Source: JALZKA01 sp033856515 (lineage in GTDB: Bacteria > Actinomycetota > Thermoleophilia > Solirubrobacterales > 70-9). From it: a DNA stretch of 64,000 bases. Below are positions 6,212 to 15,411 of this stretch, piece by piece (position 1 is the first letter of the stretch; each line of letters begins with the position of its first letter). Location: assembly GCA_033856515.1 (NCBI GenBank), contig JAWVEY010000008.1, forward strand, positions 62,001 through 126,000, in the 5' to 3' direction. Position numbers and translations under genes: made by a program. The notes beneath the pieces were generated by a model. It was not told the DNA's origin. It searched no databases and saw nothing but the letters and a program-made list of their open reading frames with translations.

Positions 6212-8746
6212 CTAGGACTCGACCGGCTCGAGCTCGGTTTGGGTGTCCGAGCGGTCCTCGCCGTCGAGGATCTCCGGGCCGGGGGCGCTCGCGTTGCGCC
6301 CGGCGAGGATCGCCGAGAGCTCCGACATGGAGACCAGGACCTGGCGGGGCTTCGAGCCCTCGTAGCCGGAGATGATCCCCCGGCGCTCGAGCATGTCGAT
6401 CAGGCGACCGGCACGCGTGTAGCCGACGCGGAGGCGCCGCTGGATCATCGAAACGGACGCGGTCTCTGATTCGATCACGATGCGCGCCGCGTCCTCGAGG
6501 AGGTCGTCCTCGTCGGGCGAGAAGTCGCCGCCGGCCTCGACGCCCTGGTCCTCGACCTTCTCGACGAGGAGAGAGGGGTCGAAGGTCGGCTCGCCCTGCT
6601 TGGCCCAGTGGTTGGTGAGGCGGGCGATCTCGTCCTCGGTGAGGAACGCGCCCTGGATGCGCTGAAGCTTCGAGGTGCCGATCGGGCGGAAGAGCATGTC
6701 GCCCTGACCGAGGAGCGTCTCGGCGCCGCCCTGGTCGAGGATCACGCGCGAATCGACCTGCGAGGCCACGGCGAAGGCAATGCGAGCCGGGATGTTGACC
6801 TTGATCGTTCCGGTGATCACGTCCGTGGACGGGCGCTGCGTCGCAAGTACGAGGTGGATGCCGACTGCGCGCGACTTCTGCGCGAGGCGGATGATCGAGT
6901 CCTCGACCTCGGCTGGAGCGACCATCATGAGGTCCGCGAGCTCGTCGATTACGCACAGGATGTGCGGGAGCGCCGGGTCTCCTTCCTTCTTGCGCGTCTT
7001 GTTCAGCTCCGCGAGGTTGCGCGCGCGGGCCTCTCCCATCACCTGATAGCGGCTCTCCATCTCACCGAGCAGGTTGGTGAGCACGTTGGCGGCCAGGCGG
7101 GGGTTGGTCACGACCGGCGTCAGGAGGTGCGGCAGGTTCTCGTAGTGGTTGAGCTCGACACGCTTGGGATCGACGAGGACCAGGCGACATTCGTTCGGCG
7201 AGGCGTGGAGCAGGATCGACGAGAGGATCGCGTTGATGCAGCCCGACTTACCGGAGCCCGTCGTACCCGCGACGAGGAGGTGCGGCATGAGCGCGATGTC
7301 GGTCCAGCAGGCGTGCCCGGAGACGTCCTTACCGAGCCAGGCGACAAGCGGTGAGGAGCTCTTCGGCCTGCCTTCGTAGATGTCCCCCAGCCGCACCAGG
7401 CGGCGCTTCTTGTTCGGCACCTCGACTCCTACGGCCTTCTTGCCGGGAATCGGCGCGAGGATCCGGATGTCGGTCGATGCGAGGGCATACGCCAGGTCGT
7501 CCTTTAGCGCGGCGACCTTCGAAACCTTGGTTCCAGGCGCAAGCTGGAACTCGTAGCGGCTCACATGCGGGCCCGAGACCATGCCGATCATCCGGGCATC
7601 AACGCCAAAGTGCTTGAGCGACTCCAAAAGCGACTTCGCCGTCGCCTCACGTTCCTTGGGATCCGGGCCGGGGTCGCCCTTGCCCTTCGCGAGCACCGCG
7701 GGGTCGGGCGGCGTGAAGTCCGCTTCGTCGGAGACGGTGATCCCGTGCTCGGTCCGCTTGTTCCCCATTGGCGTCAGCTCGACCGGCGCTTCGACCGCGG
7801 CCGCATCCGCGTCGCCCTCGCCGAGGATCGCGACGGGCTCCGGGACAGACTCGGCGTCGTGGGCGTGAGCCTCGTCGTAGGAAAAGGCGCCTTCGCCGCT
7901 GGCGGGCTTGGCCTCGGCGACGGGTTCCTCGTCGACCTCCGGCTCTTCCCACTCGGGCTCGTTCGCGAGCACCTCCGTCTCGTTCGCGCGGGTGATCTGG
8001 ATGTCCACGTCGTCCGGCTCGTCCCAGCCTGGAAGCGTCGACGGGAGGCCGTTGTCCCGAGCGGCTCGAGCGACGTCGGCGGTTGCATCCGATGCACGGC
8101 GCGTCGCCACCCCCGCGCTCTGGACGAGGTTCGCGATCGTCATGCCCGTCAAGAGCAGGAGGCCGGACATAAGCATCAGCACGGCGAGGATCTGTGCGCC
8201 CAGGCGCTGGAAGAGCGACGTCGAGGCCCAATACAGCGATTCGCCGATCGCGCCGCCGTGAGTGCGGAAGAAGTCCGGCTCGAAGTAGTCGTGGCGCACG
8301 GGCTTGTCCGGCCCCAGGCCAAGCGTCCCGGCGGCGAAGGCCAAGAGCAGCGCGAGCATCACCAGGAGCGCGCCGGCGTTGAGAGCGCGCGGCGCCTGGA
8401 TCATCGGCCTGGCGATCAATGCCAGGCCCAATCCGAAGACCGCCAGCGGTACGACGTAGGCGACCTGCCCGACCGTGTACTCGAGCGCCGAGGAGAGCCA
8501 GCCCCCCACCGCGCCGCCGTCCCAGCCGAGGTAGAGCACGAATGCCGAATAGACCCCGATCGCGATCATGATCAGGCCGATCAGGTCGAAATGACGCTGC
8601 TCGAGCCCGTCGAATGCGTCCCGCGCCCGCTGGCGCACGTCAGGCGTGCGCTTCACAGGCGCCCTCTTCACAGGCGGACGCTTCGCCCCCCGTTTGGGCG
8701 CACGGGTCTTAGCGGTGGCTCTGGCCATCGCACATGGGTTCGACAC
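6212..8746 (-). CDS. ftsK: DNA translocase FtsK/SpoIIIE
   Basis: Encodes up to 844 residues from GTG 8746; ATG 8728 (838 residues) is an equally likely start. The basic N-terminal tail is followed by four transmembrane helices (about 55-215), an acidic linker (about 245-345), and the motor with Walker A GTTGSGKSG (near 497), Walker B CVIDELADLM (near 595) and the C-terminal gamma winged helix (IVIESETASVSMIQRRL...GIISGYEGSKPRQVLV) that reads the polar KOPS/SRS sequences. FtsK pumps chromosome termini through the division septum and activates dimer resolution. It sits near rnj and dapA as in many actinobacteria, but a two-component system lies between. Confidence 0.95.
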   Translation of the reverse strand: MSNPCAMARATAKTRAPKRGAKRPPVKRAPVKRTPDVRQRARDAFDGLEQRHFDLIGLIMIAIGVYSAFVLYLGWDGGAVGGWLSSALEYTVGQVAYVVPLAVFGLGLALIARPMIQAPRALNAGALLVMLALLLAFAAGTLGLGPDKPVRHDYFEPDFFRTHGGAIGESLYWASTSLFQRLGAQILAVLMLMSGLLLLTGMTIANLVQSAGVATRRASDATADVARAARDNGLPSTLPGWDEPDDVDIQITRANETEVLANEPEWEEPEVDEEPVAEAKPASGEGAFSYDEAHAHDAESVPEPVAILGEGDADAAAVEAPVELTPMGNKRTEHGITVSDEADFTPPDPAVLAKGKGDPGPDPKEREATAKSLLESLKHFGVDARMIGMVSGPHVSRYEFQLAPGTKVSKVAALKDDLAYALASTDIRILAPIPGKKAVGVEVPNKKRRLVRLGDIYEGRPKSSSPLVAWLGKDVSGHACWTDIALMPHLLVAGTTGSGKSGCINAILSSILLHASPNECRLVLVDPKRVELNHYENLPHLLTPVVTNPRLAANVLTNLLGEMESRYQVMGEARARNLAELNKTRKKEGDPALPHILCVIDELADLMMVAPAEVEDSIIRLAQKSRAVGIHLVLATQRPSTDVITGTIKVNIPARIAFAVASQVDSRVILDQGGAETLLGQGDMLFRPIGTSKLQRIQGAFLTEDEIARLTNHWAKQGEPTFDPSLLVEKVEDQGVEAGGDFSPDEDDLLEDAARIVIESETASVSMIQRRLRVGYTRAGRLIDMLERRGIISGYEGSKPRQVLVSMSELSAILAGRNASAPGPEILDGEDRSDTQTELEPVES

Positions 8747-8825
8747 GCACGCCTGGACCCCTTCGTGACTGACGCGCGAGCCGTGAGGGGGCCGACTATT
8801 CCCGCCTAAGCACCATATGAGTGCC

Positions 8826-9014
8826 CTAGCGCGTAAAGCCGGCTGGGCTGACCTTCTTCTGCCTCGAGGCAGACTGCTTCAACTCCAAGCCCGCGACCGG
8901 GAGACATGCGATCTTGCGCCTGTCTGAGCGGACTGCTGCACGAACCTCGTCAAGCGGGTCATCGTGGCTCGATGCCCTCGATGAGCGTGTTCTTCCTGAC
9001 TTTCCCTGCGTCAT
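8826..9014 (-). CDS. Hypothetical small basic protein (62 aa)
   Basis: The 8747-9131 gap holds a 62-codon frame from ATG 9014 to TAG 8826. AAGGAG lies 10 bases before the ATG, the best argument for it. The product is basic and charged (DDPLDEVRAAVRSDRRKI, a tail of SRQKKVSPAGFTR) with no membrane segment. Third-position GC is lower than in its neighbours, so it may be non-coding. It would be transcribed toward ftsK, 80 bases away. No family recognised. The rest of the gap shows only a perfect palindrome ggcttaagcc (9092-9101) ahead of the response-regulator gene. Confidence 0.35.
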   Translation of the reverse strand: MTQGKSGRTRSSRASSHDDPLDEVRAAVRSDRRKIACLPVAGLELKQSASRQKKVSPAGFTR

Positions 9015-9131
9015 TCGCTGGGTTCTCCTTCCGTGGTGTCCTGAAGTCCGGCATCCTGCCGGCTCGCAAGGGTCATACCCAGGACGAGCATGGCTTAAGC
9101 CGAACTGAAGTTTCGGCCCTACTCTTGGAGG

Positions 9132-9827
9132 GTGCTCGAGAGCGAGACTCAGACCGGTCGCGTGCTCATCGTCGAGGACGATGCCGAGATCGCGGATGTT
9201 CTGCGGCGCACGCTTCGCGCCGAGGGGCACGAGGTGCGTACCGCCGGCGATGGCGAAAAGGCACTCGAAGAGGCCGCGGAGTTCCTTCCCGATCTTGTGA
9301 TCCTGGATCTCGGCCTGCCGAAGATTGACGGCGTCGAGGTACTCCGCCGCCTCCGGGAAACAGACGACGTCCCGATCCTTGTGGTCACCGCTCGCACCGA
9401 GCTCGAGGACCGCGTCGAGGGCCTCGATCTCGGCGCGGACGACTACCTCGTCAAGCCCTTCGAGCGGACCGAGCTTCTCGCCCGTATGCGCGCCGTCATG
9501 CGTCGCCGCCCGCCCCGCGGCTCCGCGATGCTCGTCCTGGCCGACCTCAAGCTCAACCCCGCGACCCGCGAGGTCCACAGGGGCGACCGCGAGGTCGACC
9601 TGACCGCCCGCGAGTTCGAGCTCCTCGAGTTCCTGATGCGAAACGAGCGCCTCGTCGTCTCGCGCGAGCGCCTCCTCGAAGAGGTTTGGGGGTACGACCC
9701 ACTCGCGATGACGAACACGATCGACGTCTTCATCTCGAACGTTCGCCGCAAGCTCGAGGAGGGCGGCGAGGACCGCATCCTCCACACCAAGCGCGGAGCG
9801 GGCTACGTCGTTCGCCCGCCCGGGTAG
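9132..9827 (+). CDS. Response regulator, OmpR/PhoB family
   Basis: Encodes 231 residues from GTG 9132. The receiver domain (about 10-125) has the acidic pair VEDD, the phospho-acceptor Asp in VILDLGLPKIDG, the Thr of VVTAR and the Lys of LVKPF. The C-terminal winged-helix effector (about 135-230) has TAREFELLEFLMRN and NTIDVFISNVRRKLE...GAGYVVR. It works as the DNA-binding partner of the kinase that follows directly (TAG-ATG, no gap). A ribosome site GGAGG abuts the start, so spacing is odd. The pair lies on the opposite strand to rnj and ftsK on either side. Target genes are unknown. Confidence 0.93.
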   Translation: MLESETQTGRVLIVEDDAEIADVLRRTLRAEGHEVRTAGDGEKALEEAAEFLPDLVILDLGLPKIDGVEVLRRLRETDDVPILVVTARTELEDRVEGLDLGADDYLVKPFERTELLARMRAVMRRRPPRGSAMLVLADLKLNPATREVHRGDREVDLTAREFELLEFLMRNERLVVSRERLLEEVWGYDPLAMTNTIDVFISNVRRKLEEGGEDRILHTKRGAGYVVRPPG

Positions 9828-11273
9828 ATGGCCGTGCCCGGCCCAGCGGCGTCGCGACCCCGCTTCCTCACACCGTCGCGTTGGCCCGTTCGATGGCGCC
9901 TCGCGGGGGTCTCGGCCAGCCTCACCTTCGTGATCCTCCTCGCCTTCGCGGCGGTCGTGGGAAAGCTCTCGCAGGAGCGCCTCGAGAACGACTTCCAAAA
10001 CGAGCTCCAGGCCGCCGCCAACCGCATCGCCTTCACGATCCAGGTCGACGTCGAAACCGGCAACGTGGACGTGCCGTTCGACGAGCTCATCGGCGATGAA
10101 GTGGTTCGGGTGACGCCGGCGATCGGTGATCCCGTCGGGGACGTCGACGTTCGCCTGCCTTCGCCGAGTGCCGAGATTGTCAGCTTCGGCGATCTGGACG
10201 TGGCAACGGCGCAGGTCAGGACCCCCCTCGTCGGCGCGGGCGTCACCTTCGTCCAGGTTGCCCGCGACCACGACGAGCTCGACGCGACCATCAGCCGCCT
10301 CTGGTTCTTCCTGGCGGTCGGCGTGGCGGGCGGATCGATCCTTGCCACCCTTGCGGGCCTCGCCGTCGCCGGGCGCGCGATGGGACCGATCGCGGCTCTC
10401 ACGACCACCGCACGGGAGATCGCCACCACCCGCGACCCGGCGCGCACGATGCCGAAGCCCGAGGCCGAAGACGAGGTGGCCGAGCTGGCGACGACACTCG
10501 ACGAGATGCTCCGGGAGCTCGATGCGGCCCGAAACGAGGCGCAGGGCATGGTCCACGCGCAGCGCGAGTTCGTCGCTGACGCCTCGCACGAGCTCCGCAC
10601 GCCGCTGACGTCGATCCTCGCCAACCTCGAGCTCCTCCAGGCCGCGCTCGAGCGCAACCCCACCGAGGGAGAAGAGGCCGAGATGGTCGAGTCCGCCCTG
10701 CGCTCGTCGCGGCGGATGCGCCGCCTGGTCGGCGACCTGCTGATTCTCGCCCGCGCCGATGCCGGGAGACAGGGCGCCCGCCGGCCATGCGACCTCGCCG
10801 CGATCACCGAAGCCGCGGCCGCCGAGGTCCGCCCCGTCGCCTCCGAGCACACCATCGACCTCGCCCTCGAGCCCACGAGCGTCGAAGGGAACCCCGATGA
10901 GCTCCATCGGGTGGTTCTGAACTTGATCGACAACGGGGTGCGGCACACCCCGCCCGGCTCGACCATCACCGTGCGGGTCTTCCAACGCGATTCGCAGGCG
11001 GTCCTCGAGGTCGCCGACGACGGGCCCGGCATCCCGGAGAGCATCGAGGGCCAGGTGTTCGGGCGCTTCGTACGCGGTTCCGGCCCGGCTGACGTGACGG
11101 CGGATTCGGGCGCCGGCCTGGGCCTCTCGATCGTCCGCGCGGTCGCCACAGCACACGGCGGATCGGTCACCGTCGGCCCCTCAAATCACGGTGGCGCGCT
11201 CTTCACCGTGACACTTCCAATCCTCTCCGAAGCGCCGGTAGACGTTCCTAAGAAACTTTCAAGGATTCTTTAG
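9828..11273 (+). CDS. Sensor histidine kinase
   Basis: Encodes 481 residues. A transmembrane helix at about 25-46 and another near 155-180 (LWFFLAVGVAGGSILATLAGLAVAG) bracket an extracytoplasmic sensor of about 110 residues. Then come a HAMP linker, the HisKA motif FVADASHELRTPLTSI with the phospho-His, and an HATPase domain with N box NLIDNGVRHT, G1 DDGPGIPE and G2 GAGLGLSIV. It phosphorylates the response regulator encoded just upstream. The sensor sequence is not recognised, so the signal is unknown. The gene is followed by three hairpins, the last being a terminator. Confidence 0.93.
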   Translation: MAVPGPAASRPRFLTPSRWPVRWRLAGVSASLTFVILLAFAAVVGKLSQERLENDFQNELQAAANRIAFTIQVDVETGNVDVPFDELIGDEVVRVTPAIGDPVGDVDVRLPSPSAEIVSFGDLDVATAQVRTPLVGAGVTFVQVARDHDELDATISRLWFFLAVGVAGGSILATLAGLAVAGRAMGPIAALTTTAREIATTRDPARTMPKPEAEDEVAELATTLDEMLRELDAARNEAQGMVHAQREFVADASHELRTPLTSILANLELLQAALERNPTEGEEAEMVESALRSSRRMRRLVGDLLILARADAGRQGARRPCDLAAITEAAAAEVRPVASEHTIDLALEPTSVEGNPDELHRVVLNLIDNGVRHTPPGSTITVRVFQRDSQAVLEVADDGPGIPESIEGQVFGRFVRGSGPADVTADSGAGLGLSIVRAVATAHGGSVTVGPSNHGGALFTVTLPILSEAPVDVPKKLSRIL

Positions 11274-11321
11274 GGATCGTTTACATCGCGGGCGTAATTT
11301 GCTTCGTGGACGAGACACCCA

Positions 11322-11374
11322 CTCGCCGGAGCGGGCTACCCCGCCGGCGAGCATCTCGGCCCCAGCGGCCGAGA
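11322..11374 (+). other. Two strong tandem hairpins of unknown role
   Basis: First hairpin 11322-11351: outer stem ctcgccg/cggcgag, inner stem gcggg/cccgc, loop ctac. Second hairpin 11354-11374: perfect stem tctcggcc/ggccgaga, loop ccagc. They lie between the histidine kinase stop and its terminator hairpin. They may be part of a processed 3' UTR or a small RNA. Confidence 0.45.
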
Positions 11375-11382
11375 ACCCCCTA

Positions 11383-11427
11383 GGCCCGTCGGCTCTTCCC
11401 CTCCCTGGAGCCGGCGGGCCACTTTTT
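11383..11427 (+). terminator. Intrinsic terminator of the two-component operon
   Basis: Arms ggcccgtcggctc (11383-11395) and gagccggcgggcc (11408-11420) pair over 13 bases with one mismatch and are followed by actttttg. The T-run is on the + strand only, so it serves the kinase operon and not rnj. Confidence 0.8.
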
Positions 11428-11435
11428 GCCCGGCG

Positions 11436-13100
11436 TTAGACCTCGACGACGACCGGAAGGATCATCGGGCGGCGCTTCAAGCGCTTGTAGATGAGTTCGG
11501 CTACGTCGTCGTGGATGTCCTCCTGGATGACGCCGGCGTCCGTGATGTTGTCGTGGACGGCGTCGGCCAAGGCGTTTCCCACGACCTCGCGGACCTCGTC
11601 GATGAGCTTCACAGCGTCGTCGCCCTCAATGAAGGGAACGCCGCGGAAGATGATCTCGGGCTCGCTGGCCGTCGCGCCGTCCTCGCCTGAGAGCGTCGCG
11701 ACGACGATCAGGACGCCATCGCCGGAGAGCGTGCGGCGGTCGCGGAGCGCGACATCGTCCGGGTCGCCGATGTCAACGCCGTCGACGAAGATCATGCCGG
11801 CCTTCACGTCGTCGGTGAACCGAGCGCCCTTCTCGTCGATCTCGAGCGTGAGCCCGTTGCGGCCCTTGAAGATCCGCTCGGGCGGGATCCCGACCGACTC
11901 CGCGAGGTCTGCGTGGAGGCGAATCCGCTTGTGGTCGCCGTGGAACGGCATCACGTACTTGGGGCGCGTCAGGTTCAGCATCAGCTTCAGCTCCTCGCGC
12001 GAGCCGTGCCCCGAGACGTGGATGGGTGCGTCCGCGGCGGTGACAACCGATGCGCCGATCTCGTAGATGCGGTCGATCGTCTCGTTCACCGCGCGCTCGT
12101 TGCCGGGCACCGCGGTCGCGGAGAAGATGATCGTGTCGCCCGAGTGGAGCTCGACGTCGCGGTGATCGTTGAACGCCATGCGCCTGAGCGCTGACAGCGG
12201 CTCGCCTTGGCTCCCCGTCGAGATCGCGATCACCCGGTCGTCGGGGAAGTCCTCGATCTCCTTGGGGTTGATGAAGACCCCGTCGGGCGCCGAGGCCATC
12301 CCGAGGTTCGAGGCGATGTTGAAGTTCTTTCTCATCGAACGCCCGACCAGCGCGACCTTGCGGTCGAGCTCGACCGCAGCGTCGATCACCTGCTGGACGC
12401 GGTGGACGTTGGACGCGAAGCAGGTGACGATGATGCGCCCCTCGCAGCGCGAGAACACCTCGTAAAGCGCGGGGCCAACGGTCCGCTCTGATGCACCGAC
12501 GCCCGGCCGGTCGGCATTGGTCGAGTCGCCGCAGAGGCACAGAACGCCCTCCGAGCCCAGCTCGGCGAGGCGCGCTATGTCGGCAGGACGCCCGTCGACC
12601 GGCGTCTGGTCGAAGCGGTAGTCGCCGGTGATGAGGATCGCGCCGAGCTTGGTGTGGAGGGCAACGGCCCGCGCGTCGGGGATCGAATGGGACATGTGGA
12701 TCATCTCGATCTCAAAGGGACCGGCCTGAGCTCGCTCGCCCGGGTCGAGCACTACCAGCGGCGCGTCGCGGATCTTTCGTTCCTCGAGCTTTGAGCGAAC
12801 GAGCCCGAGAGTGAGCGGGCCGCCGTAGATCGCCTCGGGCATACCAAGTTCGCGAAGGACGTATGGCACCGCCCCCACGTGGTCCTCGTGCCCGTGCGTG
12901 AGGATCAGCGCGTCGATGTCGTCCTTGCGCTCCCGGAGCGAGGTGAAGTCGGGCAGGACCAGGTCGATGCCGAGCATCTCAGCCGTGGGGAACATCACTC
13001 CCGCGTCGACGATCACGATCCGGCCATCGCACTCGAAGGCGGCCATGTTCTTGCCGATCTCCCCCAGCCCCCCGAGCGGCAGGATCTTGATCTTGCTCAC
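11436..13100 (-). CDS. rnj: Ribonuclease J
   Basis: Encodes 554 residues from GTG 13100, overlapping the dapA stop by GTGA. The metallo-beta-lactamase motif HGHEDH lies near residue 74, further metal ligands follow (MSHSIPDA, GDYRFD), then the beta-CASP insert (IVTCFASNVHRVQ, STGSQGEPLSAL) and the C-terminal HVSGHGSREELKLML, all typical of RNase J. It is a dual 5'-3' exonuclease and endonuclease that matures rRNA and degrades mRNA. Length is normal for the family. Its place after dapA is the usual actinobacterial order. It ends the long leftward run of genes. Confidence 0.95.
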   Translation of the reverse strand: MSKIKILPLGGLGEIGKNMAAFECDGRIVIVDAGVMFPTAEMLGIDLVLPDFTSLRERKDDIDALILTHGHEDHVGAVPYVLRELGMPEAIYGGPLTLGLVRSKLEERKIRDAPLVVLDPGERAQAGPFEIEMIHMSHSIPDARAVALHTKLGAILITGDYRFDQTPVDGRPADIARLAELGSEGVLCLCGDSTNADRPGVGASERTVGPALYEVFSRCEGRIIVTCFASNVHRVQQVIDAAVELDRKVALVGRSMRKNFNIASNLGMASAPDGVFINPKEIEDFPDDRVIAISTGSQGEPLSALRRMAFNDHRDVELHSGDTIIFSATAVPGNERAVNETIDRIYEIGASVVTAADAPIHVSGHGSREELKLMLNLTRPKYVMPFHGDHKRIRLHADLAESVGIPPERIFKGRNGLTLEIDEKGARFTDDVKAGMIFVDGVDIGDPDDVALRDRRTLSGDGVLIVVATLSGEDGATASEPEIIFRGVPFIEGDDAVKLIDEVREVVGNALADAVHDNITDAGVIQEDIHDDVAELIYKRLKRRPMILPVVVEV

Positions 13101-13957
13101 GGGCCGTCCTCGGCAATCTCTTGAAGCGTTTCCCGGGCCGGCCCTTCGACCGGGACCATCGGCAGGCGTTGCGTCTCGCCGATCAGGCCGCGCATCGAAA
13201 GCACCGCCTTGACCGAGCTCGCGGGCGGCGCCACGGCGAGCGCGGCGTAGATCCCCGCCAGCTCGCGGTCGATCTCGAGCGCCCGATCGTGGTCGTCCTC
13301 GGCTGCGGCGTCAAAGATCTCGCGCATCTTGGGCCCCGCAACGTGAGTGGCGACCAGGATGCCGCCGGCGCCGCCCTCACGAAGACAGCGAGCGAACACG
13401 TCGTCGTTCCCGGCCAGCATCTCGATCCCACCGATCGGCCCAATCTCGGCGTTGTTCGCCTGCTTGAGGCCGGTGATGTTCCCGAACTCCGCGGCGAGCG
13501 AGCCGATGAACTCGGGCGACATGTTGATCACCGAGCGCGCCGGGATGTTGTAGAGCGCGACCGGCGTCTCCCCGGCCGCCTCGGATATCTCGGCGAAATG
13601 GGCTCGAAGTCCCGCCTCGATCGGCTTGTTGTAGTACGGCGCGACCACGAGGACGCCATGCGCACCGGCCTGTGAAGCACGATGCGTCAGGTTCGCCGCG
13701 TGACGCGTGTCGTTCGAGCCAGTGCCACAGATAACGGTGGCGTCGGCGCCGATCTCGTCGAGGACCGCTTCGAGGAGCTCGATCTTCTCGTCGTCGGAAA
13801 GCGTTGCGGACTCGCCGGTCGTGCCCGCCACGACCACGCCGTGCGATCCGTTCTCGATCAGGTACGAAGCGAGCTTGCGCGCACCGTCGACATCGAGCGA
13901 TCGATCGTCGGCAAACGGCGTGACCATCGCCGTCAGGACTCCGCGGAAAGGCGTCAT
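13097..13957 (-). CDS. dapA: 4-hydroxy-tetrahydrodipicolinate synthase
   Basis: Encodes 286 residues from ATG 13957. This start is chosen because it lies just after the upstream stop and gives the family N terminus FRGVLTAMVTPFADD. The TIM barrel carries GTTGES (pyruvate pocket), the Tyr of VVAPYYNKP, the Schiff-base Lys region ITGLKQANN and ALYNIPARS. It condenses pyruvate with aspartate semialdehyde, the first step of the lysine/diaminopimelate branch in the cytoplasm. It is co-transcribed with dapB (one gene upstream) and with rnj through a 4-base overlap. The pocket residue after GLKQ differs slightly from the commonest GIKE form, so related aldolase activity is a minor alternative. Confidence 0.92.
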   Translation of the reverse strand: MTPFRGVLTAMVTPFADDRSLDVDGARKLASYLIENGSHGVVVAGTTGESATLSDDEKIELLEAVLDEIGADATVICGTGSNDTRHAANLTHRASQAGAHGVLVVAPYYNKPIEAGLRAHFAEISEAAGETPVALYNIPARSVINMSPEFIGSLAAEFGNITGLKQANNAEIGPIGGIEMLAGNDDVFARCLREGGAGGILVATHVAGPKMREIFDAAAEDDHDRALEIDRELAGIYAALAVAPPASSVKAVLSMRGLIGETQRLPMVPVEGPARETLQEIAEDGP

Positions 13958-13967
13958 CGAGGCAAAG

Positions 13968-15401
13968 CTACCCGGCGAACGTCGGCGCGACACGATCCGC
14001 CCAAGGGTCCGCGCGCTCGAGTTGCGCAGCCACCTGGATCAGGAGGTCCTCGCGGCCCTGCGCGGCGACGAGCTGAACCCCAACTGGGAGGCCGTTCGCC
14101 TCGCCGAGCGGCAGCGAGATGGCGGGCTGGCCGGTCATGTTGAAGACTGCGGTAAAGGCACCCTCGGGCACGCCAGCATGGAATGCATCGAGCGGATCGT
14201 CACCAGAGTCGTCCCAGGAGCCGAGCGGCTGCGGCGGGCGCCCCGTGGTGGGCGTCAGGAGGAGGTCGAAGCCGGAGAGGTACCACCCGGCGACCATGCG
14301 GGTGAGGCCGTGATGGATTCCGATGTCCTGGAGGTACTTGCCTGCGCTTCGCTCACGTCCAACCTCAGCGAGCGCCCAGGTAAGCGGCTCGACGTCGTCC
14401 TTGCCGATCTCGCGCCCGAGCGCCATCGAGAGCGTGTCGAGCGTTGCAGCCTGGCCCGCAGCCCAGCGCGTCATGAACGTGTCCTCGAGGTCAACCGACC
14501 CGCGCAGCGCTGCCGCTGCGTCCATCGGCGATCCCTCGCTCACTTCGTGCCCGAGCGATTCGAGAAGCTTCGCGGCCTTCTCAACCGCCGTCACGCACGC
14601 GGGATCGACGGTGAAATCCACGGCGGGAGTCGTCGAGTAGCCGATGCGGAGGCCCTTGGGGTCGGCATCGAGCTCCTCGGTGTAAGGGCGCGTCTTCGGT
14701 GGCGCAGCGTAGGGATCGCCGAGGACTCCGCCTTCCACCGCCTCGAGGATCGTTGCGGTGTCGCGCACCGACTTCGAGACGACGAGCTCTGCGGTTAGCC
14801 CGGACTGCACGTCGCCGATCAAGGGGCCTTCGGTGATCCTCTGGCGCGTCGGCTTCAAGCCGACCAGGCCGTTCTGCGCGGCGGGGATGCGGATCGAGCC
14901 GCCGCCGTCGTTCGCGTGGGCCATTGGCACCATGCCAGACGCGACCGCCGCGGCAGCGCCACCGCTCGAGCCGCCCGCGCTGTGAGCGGTGTTCCACGGG
15001 TTCTTGGTCGCGCCGTAGGCGTCAGGCTCAGTAGTCGGCAGGATGCCGAGCTCGGGCACGTTCGTCTTTCCGATCGTCACCAGGCCGGCGTCGCGGAAGC
15101 GCTGTCCGAGGAATGAGTCCATCGGCGCGCGGAAATCCGCGTTCTTCAGAACCTGCATGCCGAGGTGGAAGGGCTGTCCGGCAAGGCACGCACCGATGTC
15201 CTTGAAGAGGAATGGCACACCTTTGAACGGGCCGTCCGGAAGGGCCCCGCGCGCGGCCTCGCGTCCTTCGTCGAAGAACTCATGGATGACGGCGTTGATC
15301 TCGGGATTCAGCCGCTCGATCCGCTCGATCGCCGCGTCGACCAGCTCCGAAGGGCTCGCTTCGCCCGAGCGGACGAGATCGGCCTGGGCGGTTGCGTCCA
15401 T
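13968..15401 (-). CDS. Amidase signature family hydrolase
   Basis: Encodes 477 residues from ATG 15401; sequence upstream of it is a shadow of dapB. The Ser-cisSer-Lys triad is visible: Lys in VPFLFKDIG (near 76), cis-Ser and nucleophile Ser in the Gly/Ser-rich stretch AHSAGGSSGGAAAAVASGM and DGGGSIRIPA. These enzymes hydrolyse amides of varied size. The order dapB-amidase-dapA is unusual, so a role near peptidoglycan or diaminopimelate metabolism is possible but unproven. GatA is unlikely because no gatB or gatC neighbours are present. The gene starts 10 bases after the dapB stop and ends 10 bases before dapA. Confidence 0.88.
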   Translation of the reverse strand: MDATAQADLVRSGEASPSELVDAAIERIERLNPEINAVIHEFFDEGREAARGALPDGPFKGVPFLFKDIGACLAGQPFHLGMQVLKNADFRAPMDSFLGQRFRDAGLVTIGKTNVPELGILPTTEPDAYGATKNPWNTAHSAGGSSGGAAAAVASGMVPMAHANDGGGSIRIPAAQNGLVGLKPTRQRITEGPLIGDVQSGLTAELVVSKSVRDTATILEAVEGGVLGDPYAAPPKTRPYTEELDADPKGLRIGYSTTPAVDFTVDPACVTAVEKAAKLLESLGHEVSEGSPMDAAAALRGSVDLEDTFMTRWAAGQAATLDTLSMALGREIGKDDVEPLTWALAEVGRERSAGKYLQDIGIHHGLTRMVAGWYLSGFDLLLTPTTGRPPQPLGSWDDSGDDPLDAFHAGVPEGAFTAVFNMTGQPAISLPLGEANGLPVGVQLVAAQGREDLLIQVAAQLERADPWADRVAPTFAG

Positions 15402-15411
15402 ACGAGCGAGG

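Noticed and set aside
8826..11156. 776-codon minus frame across the response regulator and kinase
   Set aside because: Shadow of the two-component genes. Only its last 62 codons, which lie outside them, were kept as a weak candidate.
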